64,000 nucleotides of DNA, taken from the NCBI GenBank assembly GCA_946478665.1, contig CAMLCZ010000003.1:186001-250000 (forward strand), read 5' to 3'. This DNA is from an uncultured Bartonella sp. (lineage in GTDB: Bacteria > Pseudomonadota > Alphaproteobacteria > Rhizobiales > Rhizobiaceae). The position numbers and the translations under genes are program-made. A model generated the notes under the pieces. It saw nothing but the letters and a program-made list of their open reading frames with translations, searched no databases and was not told the DNA's origin. Below, piece by piece: positions 57,514-64,000 of this stretch (within the stretch, counting starts at the first letter, position 1; every line of letters starts with the position of its first letter).

Positions 57514-58233
57514 TCAAGTAAAACACGTATCGGCAGTTTCCGTTAAAACACGCGAAAAAGTAAGAACACTGACCTTGTGTGCGCCGGCTTTGCACAAGGT
57601 TGTTGTGGCAGCGCGTACCGTTGCACCCGTGGTAAAAACATCATCCACCAATATTATGTTTTTCCCCTTTATAGCGGTTTTACCGGCTTTGGGTACTGTA
57701 AATGCGCCTTTAACATTTTTGTGGCGTTCTGTTGCCCGTAATCCAACCTGTTGGCGGGTGTAACGGTGCCTTTTAAGCACATCTGGACGAAAGTCTTTTC
57801 CTGTCTTTTGGGCAATGTAGCGTGATAATTCAGCAGCTTGATTATAATGCCTTGTTAAAAAACGCCTAAAATGCAGTGGAACAGGCACAATCAAATCGCA
57901 ATCAGCCAGAATATCATTACCGGCAATAATCATCCAATCAGCCATGAAAGAAGCAAGTTCGGTGCGGTCACCATATTTTAAACGTGTAACGAGATTGCGG
58001 GCAAGACCATCATGGACAACGGCAGAACGTGCATGTGCAAAGGGTGGTGGCGATTGTAGCGCTTCGCCACTTAAGAAACCATCCCCTGGGTCATAAACAA
58101 AAGGCGTGCCCATTATCGGGCAATACGGTTTGGTAATAAACTGGATCTTCAACCAGCAATCCGGACAAATCGCGCCATATTGTGAAACAAAGGCACCACA
58201 CCCCGGACATGTTGGCGGAAAGATTATATTCAT
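57514..58233 (-). CDS. ComF family phosphoribosyltransferase-like protein
   Basis: A 239-residue protein. An N-terminal zinc-ribbon type segment CPGCGAFVSQYGAICPDCW (two CxxC pairs) is followed by a PRTase domain with the PRPP loop IILVDDVFTTGATVRAA near residue 195. ComF-like proteins help DNA uptake in some bacteria, but in alphaproteobacteria the role is unclear. It leads the run comF-grxC-DUF1178. Confidence 0.92.
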   Translation of the reverse strand: MNIIFPPTCPGCGAFVSQYGAICPDCWLKIQFITKPYCPIMGTPFVYDPGDGFLSGEALQSPPPFAHARSAVVHDGLARNLVTRLKYGDRTELASFMADWMIIAGNDILADCDLIVPVPLHFRRFLTRHYNQAAELSRYIAQKTGKDFRPDVLKRHRYTRQQVGLRATERHKNVKGAFTVPKAGKTAIKGKNIILVDDVFTTGATVRAATTTLCKAGAHKVSVLTFSRVLTETADTCFT

Positions 58234-58422
58234 AACCTGTTCGAAGAGCTTCAGTTTATTATCCTTTCCATATAGCTATTGATCGCCGGATATGTCAGGT
58301 GGTAAAAAGTTTACCGTTATAATTTGCCAAACTTATGAAGATTTATGAAGAGCAGCTATTTTACGTCAACTTGAATTCATATATCTTGTTTCTAAAAACA
58401 GGAATATATCACGACACGCATC

Positions 58423-59304
58423 ATGGATAATCCGCTAATATTCAACTATAAACTTATCGAACAATTTCGCAAACGTGCATTTAAAAAATATGGTCAAAGC
58501 GCTGATTTTTTATTGCAATATGTCTGCACGGAACTGTCAGAACGTTTGCAGACTGTTGATCGTAAGTTTCAATTGGCTGCAGATATTCATGGGCATACCG
58601 CCCAAGGTGCGCAAACCTTGTTAAATTCCAACAAGGTGGACGCTGTCGATATTGTCGAAACCAGCGAAGATTATATAAACGGCTCATATAAATTCATGAA
58701 ACGGCATCGTGAATTACTTGATTTACCCGACCACTATTATGATCTTGTTACATCGCTTTTGTCACTACACATTACCAATGATGTGCCGGGTGTTTTGCTA
58801 CAAATAAAAAAATCTTTGAAGCCAGATGGTTTGTTTCTCGGTGTTATGGCTGGTGCCGGCACACTTGGCGAATTGCGAGAAAGTCTGTTGCAAGCAGAAA
58901 TGGAAATTTATGGCGGCGTAAGTCCAAGAGTCTACCCGTTTGCAGATATTAGAGATGCTGGTGCATTATTACAGCGTGCTGGTTTTGCTATGCCGGTTAC
59001 TGATGTAGAAGATTTGACTGTGCGGTATAATACAGCCTTTGATCTTATGTATGATTTGCGCGCAATGGGTATGCAAAATGCATTGATTGGGCGATCGAGA
59101 AAAACCTTATCGAAAAGGTTTTTCAATCGCGTTGCCGAAATATATGCAGAACGCTTTAGCGATCCTGATGGTCGCATTCGTGCGAGATTTTCATTTGTTT
59201 GGCTGTCGGGTTGGGCGCCGGATAAAAACCAGCAAAAACCTATGAAACCGGGAACAGGAAAAATTTCACTTGCTGACGTTCTGGGCGATAAATCAGGACA
59301 ATAA
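58423..59304 (+). CDS. SAM-dependent methyltransferase, NDUFAF5-like
   Basis: A 293-residue class I methyltransferase-like protein. It opens with FNYKLIEQFRKRAFKKYGQ and contains YYDLVTSLLSLHITNDVPGV, LKPDGLFLGVMAGAGTLGEL and SPRVYPFADIRDAGALLQRA, the pattern of the alphaproteobacterial relatives of NDUFAF5, which in mitochondria hydroxylates a complex I subunit during assembly. The usual GxGxG SAM loop is poorly kept (LAADIHGHTAQGAQ), as in this family. Divergent from comF by 189 bp. Confidence 0.85.
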   Translation: MDNPLIFNYKLIEQFRKRAFKKYGQSADFLLQYVCTELSERLQTVDRKFQLAADIHGHTAQGAQTLLNSNKVDAVDIVETSEDYINGSYKFMKRHRELLDLPDHYYDLVTSLLSLHITNDVPGVLLQIKKSLKPDGLFLGVMAGAGTLGELRESLLQAEMEIYGGVSPRVYPFADIRDAGALLQRAGFAMPVTDVEDLTVRYNTAFDLMYDLRAMGMQNALIGRSRKTLSKRFFNRVAEIYAERFSDPDGRIRARFSFVWLSGWAPDKNQQKPMKPGTGKISLADVLGDKSGQ

Positions 59305-59356
59305 AATAGTTATAGAAGACTGAAATTTTGCAATCCTTGCTCGATGATAGAACCGT

Positions 59357-59387
59357 TCAACGTGTAAACGCTATACGTTGACTTTTA
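59357..59387. terminator. short stem-loop between two convergent genes
   Basis: TCAACGT (59357-59363) and ACGTTGA (59375-59381) pair, followed on the plus strand by CTTTTA. It may terminate the methyltransferase gene; the evidence is weak. Confidence 0.35.
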
Positions 59388-59439
59388 CAAAAACAGCATC
59401 GGATATGTTGTCATTGCGTTAACTCGGTGCGCTGGTCTT

Positions 59440-60831
59440 TCAGTGTTCCTGCAACTCTTTTTCCGTATTGGAATTTAATATTTCCTTATTTGTTTCACCC
59501 AGTATCTGAGAGGTCATTGTACCGGCAGTCATGGCGCCATTAACGTTGAGGGCGGTTCTTCCCATATCTATCAATGGCTCAATAGAGATAAGCAAAGCAA
59601 CCAGTGTGATAGGTAATCCCATGGTGGGCAATACGATTAAAGCGGCAAATGTTGCGCCACCGCCAACACCGGCAACACCAATGGAACTCAGTGTTACAAC
59701 ACCAACCAGGGTCATGATCCACATTGGATCAAGTGGGTTTATACCAACGGTTGGCGCAACCATAGTTGCCAACATAGCCGGATAGAGGCCAGCACAACCA
59801 TTTTGCCCAATTGTGGCACCAAATGATGCAGAAAAACTCGCAATTGATTGCGGAACGCCAATACGCTGCGTTAATGCTTCAATGTTCATGGGAATGCTGG
59901 CAGCACTGGAGCGGCTAGTGAATGCAAATGTCAAAACTGGCATAACTTTTGCAAAAAACCGTAATGGATTAATTCCTGTAAGGGCAAGCAAAATACCGTG
60001 AACAGCAAACATAATTGCAAGCCCAATATAGGACGCGATGATGAAGGATAGTAATTTTATCACATCTTGTGCATTGGATGTTGCAGCCACTTTGGTCATG
60101 AGAGCCAAAACACCATAAGGTGTTAACAAAATAACCAGCCTTACCAGCTTCATAACCCATGCTTGAAGCGTATCAATTGCAGCAATAACATGGTTCCCCT
60201 TGTCAGGATTATCTTTTACCAAACGGATTGCTGCTGCCCCTAGAAAAGCGGCAAAGATAACAACACTGATAATCGATGTTGGATTTGCTCCCGTTAGCTC
60301 GGCAAAAGGATTTTTCGGGATAAAGGATAAAATAAGTTGCGGAACAGACATATCTGCTACTTTAGAGATATAATTTGTCTGTATTGCACTGAGACGAGCC
60401 GTTTCCGCGCTGCCTTGCACAAGACCATCAGCCGTTAAGCCAAAAAGGTTTACCATTAATACGCCGACAAGAGCAGCAATGAGTGTTGTGAGCAGTAAAA
60501 TGCCTAACGTCAAAGTTGCGATTTTGCCCAATGATGTTGCAGAATGTAATTTTGCCACAGCGGATAATATGGACGCAAAAACCAATGGCATAACAATCAT
60601 TTGCAGCAACAACACATAGCCATTTCCAACAATATTGAACCATTCTATCGATTTTTTCAAAGTTGGATTTTCTATGCCATATGTCCATTGCAGGAATATG
60701 CCAAAAATAACCCCAATAATGAGTCCAATAAGAACGCGCCGCGAAAGGCTCCAATTGGTTTTTCCTGTTTGTTTTAATGCGATCAGAAGAGCTATAAAAA
60801 TAACAAGATTGATGAGAAACCCCAAAGACAT
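59440..60831 (-). CDS. tcyP: L-cystine transporter TcyP (dicarboxylate/amino acid:cation symporter family)
   Basis: A 463-residue membrane transporter, the same length as E. coli TcyP. Signature stretches are [33 protein letters not shown] and [18 protein letters not shown], and [20 protein letters not shown]. It imports L-cystine as a sulfur source. No sulfur regulator is adjacent, and an upstream 133-bp space should hold its promoter. Confidence 0.95.
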   Translation of the reverse strand: MSLGFLINLVIFIALLIALKQTGKTNWSLSRRVLIGLIIGVIFGIFLQWTYGIENPTLKKSIEWFNIVGNGYVLLLQMIVMPLVFASILSAVAKLHSATSLGKIATLTLGILLLTTLIAALVGVLMVNLFGLTADGLVQGSAETARLSAIQTNYISKVADMSVPQLILSFIPKNPFAELTGANPTSIISVVIFAAFLGAAAIRLVKDNPDKGNHVIAAIDTLQAWVMKLVRLVILLTPYGVLALMTKVAATSNAQDVIKLLSFIIASYIGLAIMFAVHGILLALTGINPLRFFAKVMPVLTFAFTSRSSAASIPMNIEALTQRIGVPQSIASFSASFGATIGQNGCAGLYPAMLATMVAPTVGINPLDPMWIMTLVGVVTLSSIGVAGVGGGATFAALIVLPTMGLPITLVALLISIEPLIDMGRTALNVNGAMTAGTMTSQILGETNKEILNSNTEKELQEH

Positions 60832-60964
60832 AAAATTTGTTCCTTAACGCAGTGCAAACAAGCAAAACTTGATGGTGCACATACGTTAAAAGCACTCTGT
60901 TGCGAGAACAAAGAACAGATTTCTAATAAAATGGATTTTATAACAAATTTACGCTAAATAAATG

Positions 60965-61225
60965 TTATTTCTGAGGACTATTTGTCGTCGGTATTTGAGG
61001 AATGGACGAGGCATGAATTGAACCTGTCACAGTGTTGTAATCAACGTTTTTTTGAAAAATTGTCTGCGTAAATTCTGTTCCATTACGCTCAGACAATAAA
61101 GGAACCAATATCAGTCCCAAAGCAACAGCAACTGACCCGAACAATAATACAACCCGCAATATCCCGGTTCCCGCATTAGGTGAAAGGTTGTCGTGATTGT
61201 TATTCAACAGTTCATGGTGACGCAT
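60965..61225 (-). CDS. small single-pass membrane protein
   Basis: An 86-residue protein with a charged N-terminus, one membrane segment (about residues 21-44, GILRVVLLFGSVAVALGLIL), and a Thr/Ser/Pro-rich tail. Its compact, well-formed design and its place beside mutT make it likely real; similar small proteins occur in related bacteria. Function unknown. Confidence 0.75.
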   Translation of the reverse strand: MRHHELLNNNHDNLSPNAGTGILRVVLLFGSVAVALGLILVPLLSERNGTEFTQTIFQKNVDYNTVTGSIHASSIPQIPTTNSPQK

Positions 61226-61301
61226 TACAAAACTCCAGAATTACTAGGAAATTATCCTAATGCGCAAAATATTAACAAGTAATTAACGTCAGTTGTATGC
61301 T

Positions 61302-61721
61302 TTACGCATACAATAATAGGTCTTTAAGAATGGGTACAAGTGGTTTATCCGCATCTGGCATAGGGTATTGATTAAGATCAGCTGCCTTTACCCATTTAAG
61401 AGTTTGCCCTTCCGCACCACGTGGAATCCCTTGGTAACGCCTGCAAATATAAAGCGGCATCAATAAATGGAACTTTTCATATGTATGACTGGCGAATGTC
61501 AAAGGTGAAAGACAATCCTGTTTGACTGTAATAGATAATTCCTCACTAAGTTCCCGAATGAGTGCCTGTTCAGGTGTTTCGCCTTGTTCAAGTTTTCCAC
61601 CAGGAAATTCCCATAAACCTGCAAGCGACTTTCCTACCGGTCTTTGTGCTAGCAGAATGCGATTATCAGCATCAATCAGGGCACAAGCAACCACAAGTAA
61701 TAAATTTTGTGCAGATGTCAT
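61302..61721 (-). CDS. mutT: 8-oxo-dGTP diphosphatase (MutT, Nudix)
   Basis: A 139-residue Nudix hydrolase with LLAQRPVGKSLAGLWEFPGG and the Nudix box GKLEQGETPEQALIRELSEEL, with the catalytic REXXEE-type glutamates. It clears 8-oxo-dGTP from the nucleotide pool and so prevents transversions. The start ATG at 61721 overlaps the GNAT stop by four bases (ATGA). argJ, GNAT and mutT form one operon. Confidence 0.94.
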   Translation of the reverse strand: MTSAQNLLLVVACALIDADNRILLAQRPVGKSLAGLWEFPGGKLEQGETPEQALIRELSEELSITVKQDCLSPLTFASHTYEKFHLLMPLYICRRYQGIPRGAEGQTLKWVKAADLNQYPMPDADKPLVPILKDLLLYA

Positions 61722-62521
61722 GCACCGAGTCTCCAATATTGACAGTGATAAACGGTTTTAAAGCCAGCTTTGTCAAAAAGACGCCATGCTACGCTGTTTT
61801 GCGTTTCAACCTCAACCCAAAAAGACTGAACTGGTATTGCAGAGGATTTTTTCAGCAAATGACCCAATACGGTCTGTAGGGCTGCTTTGCCTAATCCTCG
61901 TCCGCGTCGATCAATCCGTATAGAAAAATCAATAAGGCCAGCCTGTTTGAAATCATGCACAACAACCAGATTGCCTATTACATTGCCATTATGGCTAAAC
62001 TGCAAAAAAGTTGGGTTACCTTTAATACGCCCTAGAAGCTCTTGCATGGCCGCATCGTCATTCTTGTTATTAATCCGATGACGGGCGCTAATCTTTGCAT
62101 AAGTGGCAATATCAATCTCTTGCATTGTCACGTCAGATGCCACCAGATGAGGTCTTTGCTCAAGTGCCATGACGGTGACATCGCTTGAATTGGACCAGCC
62201 ATGTTGTTGCAAATACTCAAACAATTTTAGCGGTGCCAGCGGCGTCAAACGCAGTGGCCTGTTGAATATGCCATTTTCAAAGCATAAACGTTTTACACGA
62301 TTGGCAATGTCATGGTCGTCATCAGGATCCAATGGGACAACACAATTGACATTGTTAAAAACAATGCCTGATGTTTCGCGTTTTACCCAAACACCATCAT
62401 AAATTTCATCTTTTGCAGGCCAAGCACGTGCAGCCAACGCTTCCAAGCGTCGTATTTTGGCTAAAACGTCATTCGGACGATTTCTGTTATTAACTTCTGT
62501 AGTCACCGTTAATCTCGACAT
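61718..62521 (-). CDS. GNAT family N-acetyltransferase
   Basis: A 267-residue protein with a C-terminal GNAT fold: the acetyl-CoA loop [19 protein letters not shown] (about residue 208) and [18 protein letters not shown] near the end. The N-terminal half has weaker similarity and could be a second, degenerate acetyltransferase domain. The substrate is unknown. The start lies within the last 32 bases of argJ, and the stop overlaps mutT. Confidence 0.9.
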   Translation of the reverse strand: MSRLTVTTEVNNRNRPNDVLAKIRRLEALAARAWPAKDEIYDGVWVKRETSGIVFNNVNCVVPLDPDDDHDIANRVKRLCFENGIFNRPLRLTPLAPLKLFEYLQQHGWSNSSDVTVMALEQRPHLVASDVTMQEIDIATYAKISARHRINNKNDDAAMQELLGRIKGNPTFLQFSHNGNVIGNLVVVHDFKQAGLIDFSIRIDRRGRGLGKAALQTVLGHLLKKSSAIPVQSFWVEVETQNSVAWRLFDKAGFKTVYHCQYWRLGA

Positions 62522-63728
62522 ATTCTTTGGTCAAATCACATGACCAGATCGTTGCACTACCAATGCCAAGGCCAAGATCGACTTTAATGACGATATGTTG
62601 CCCCTTCATATAGCGTGATGCTTCTTCTTCATTATAATTGGAATCGCGCTCGCCATCTACAGCCAAACGATGCGGTCCAAACCAGATGGATAGCTTATCA
62701 CGGTCGGCTTCAACACCTGCTTTGCCAACCGCCATGACAACACGCCCCCAATTGGCATCTTCACCGGCAACAGCTGTTTTTACCAATGGCGAATTGGCAA
62801 TGGAACGCGCAATAATTTTTGCTGCATTGTCATTGGTCGCGCCTTCAACTTTAACCTCTATTAAATGATGGGCGCCTTCACCATCGGTCACGACCTGAAG
62901 CGACAATTCATGCAGAACCTCATATAAGGCTTGCGCAAATTGTTGATAACGCACATCATTCTTGTCGGATAAAGTTTTGGCATTTCCCTTGGCCTTACCC
63001 GTTGCAAAGAGCAGTAAACTGTCAGATGTTGATGTATCACTATCAACAGTAATAGAGTTAAATGTTGCTTGGACCTTGTCCGAAAGAAGTTCCTGTAGAA
63101 TATGGGATTCAATCGGGGCATCTGTAACAACAAAGGACAACATTGTTGCCATATCAGGCGCAATCATGCCTGCACCTTTGGCAATGCCATTGATAACAAT
63201 TGTTTGCTCGCCAAATTGAATGCTACGTGTCGCCAATTTCGGAAAAGTATCTGTTGTCATAATGGCTTTGGCCGCTTCCAACCAGTTATCTGGTAGGGCG
63301 TCAATAGCCATTTGAGGCAATAGGCCAGTAAAACGCGATGCGTCCATAGGTTCACCAATGACACCAGTGGATGCCAGAAAAATTTCATTTTCATGGGCGT
63401 GTAATGCATCAGCGGCTGCTTTGGCTGTTTGATCTGTCGTCACAACACCTTTTTTACCAGTAAAGGCATTGGCATTGCCTGAATTGACAACAACGCCGCG
63501 CGCCTTTCCGTGTGATAGTGCCTTGCGGCAATGGTCAACCGGTGCCGAAGGGCATTTAGAGCGCGTAAAAACACCTGCGACATTGGCTGGTTCATCAAAA
63601 ACCATGAAAAGAAGATCAGTTCTACCTTGATATTTTATGCCAGCTTTCGCCGTCGCCATACGAACACCATTGAGCGCTGGCATATCGGGAATTTGTTTTG
63701 GGGCAAGCGGCGAAATTTTACTGGCCAT
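62490..63728 (-). CDS. argJ: bifunctional ornithine acetyltransferase/N-acetylglutamate synthase
   Basis: Transfers the acetyl group from N-acetylornithine to glutamate in arginine synthesis, and may also make acetylglutamate from acetyl-CoA. The 412 residues self-cleave before Thr195 in [10 protein letters not shown], the family's active nucleophile; [14 protein letters not shown] and [17 protein letters not shown] are also typical. The ATG at 63728 was chosen because GGAGAG lies before it; the longer frame to 63779 runs back into the upstream terminator. Confidence 0.97.
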   Translation of the reverse strand: MASKISPLAPKQIPDMPALNGVRMATAKAGIKYQGRTDLLFMVFDEPANVAGVFTRSKCPSAPVDHCRKALSHGKARGVVVNSGNANAFTGKKGVVTTDQTAKAAADALHAHENEIFLASTGVIGEPMDASRFTGLLPQMAIDALPDNWLEAAKAIMTTDTFPKLATRSIQFGEQTIVINGIAKGAGMIAPDMATMLSFVVTDAPIESHILQELLSDKVQATFNSITVDSDTSTSDSLLLFATGKAKGNAKTLSDKNDVRYQQFAQALYEVLHELSLQVVTDGEGAHHLIEVKVEGATNDNAAKIIARSIANSPLVKTAVAGEDANWGRVVMAVGKAGVEADRDKLSIWFGPHRLAVDGERDSNYNEEEASRYMKGQHIVIKVDLGLGIGSATIWSCDLTKEYVEINGDYRS

Positions 63729-63758
63729 AATGATCTCTCCATATGGGTAGAAAAGGCA

Positions 63759-63803
63759 GAAAATAATAAAGCCGGACACGCTATAAAAAGCAACTGTCCG
63801 GCT
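63759..63803 (-). terminator. intrinsic terminator of the PPIase gene
   Basis: AGCCGGACA (63770-63778) and TGTCCGGCT (63795-63803) pair perfectly. On the minus strand the stem is followed by TTTATTATTTT, just before argJ. Confidence 0.85.
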
Positions 63804-63828
63804 CGTTGTTAAAAGTCACACAGTAGGA

Positions 63829-64000
63829 TTACTGGTCATCATCTTCTTGATTGGATTCACCTGGTAAACTACCGTCAGCTTCTTCTGATTTTTGCATCAG
63901 CTTTGCAACAGATTCATCAGGATATTTAACGTCCATCTTGCCACGTAAATTGCTGATAACTTCGCGGTAACGATCACGAGCAATCAGATTGCGAAGTGCT
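63829..64000 (-). CDS. peptidyl-prolyl cis-trans isomerase, parvulin type (3' end only)
   Basis: Only the last 56 residues are in the window, and the 5' part lies beyond 64000. The fragment contains LIARDRYREVISNLRGKMDV and an acidic tail ending EDDDQ. This looks like the C-terminal end of the PpiC/SurA-type periplasmic isomerase that precedes argJ in related bacteria. The terminator behind it sits before argJ. The family call rests on a short piece and on gene order. Confidence 0.7.
   Translation of the reverse strand, partial: ALRNLIARDRYREVISNLRGKMDVKYPDESVAKLMQKSEEADGSLPGESNQEDDDQ

Overview
The window looks like the chromosome of an AT-rich alphaproteobacterium of the Bartonellaceae/Brucellaceae group (Hyphomicrobiales). 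Supports for this are the Brucella-type lipoprotein omp10 followed by hemH, the lysC-ptsP pair, the block comF-grxC-DUF1178 next to ubiG, and the run PPIase-argJ-GNAT-mutT. The low GC, together with a membrane sugar/gluconate dehydrogenase complex and a giant autotransporter, suggests a host- or gut-associated Bartonella-like organism; that last step is inference.

Layout. 0-16 kb: oxyR, guaB with a stem-loop/T-run leader, an SRPBCC protein, a ClsC-like phospholipase D enzyme, an MdtG-like exporter, DUF488, a D-lactate/glycolate dehydrogenase, copA behind a MerR-type promoter, a DUF882 murein hydrolase and an NtrC-type regulator with decayed AAA+ motifs. 16-23 kb: omp10-hemH, qmcA-nfeD, an RsmB-type methyltransferase overlapping an MTAN-type nucleosidase, and guaA. 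23-32.4 kb is an accessory region directly behind guaA: a 1280-residue SIR2 protein, a PD-(D/E)XK-like DUF5655 protein, a NepI-like exporter and a very A-rich AAA_13 ATPase with a zinc-hook CPFC motif and an R-E-H triad, which resembles the RloC/PrrC anticodon nucleases. No integrase, hsd genes or att repeats were seen.

32.4-52 kb: trhP, a small conserved protein, a three-gene gluconate-2-dehydrogenase-type operon (Tat subunit, GMC flavoprotein, triheme cytochrome c), a 2039-residue autotransporter with a 30-bp-repeat linker and a His-rich segment, a PAP2-eptA-response regulator-kinase operon (pmrCAB-like, lipid A modification) and a ProY-like permease. 52-64 kb: ptsP, lysC, ubiG, DUF1178, grxC, comF, a NDUFAF5-like methyltransferase, tcyP, a small membrane protein, mutT, a GNAT enzyme, argJ and the 3' end of a parvulin-type PPIase.

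The core genes are mostly ordinary. The most interesting parts are the defence-like island behind guaA (above all the stand-alone RloC-like gene), the motif-poor NtrC-type regulator, the autotransporter and the lipid A-modification operon, whose PAP2 member lacks a catalytic Asp. No tRNA, rRNA, CRISPR array or insertion sequence was recognised.
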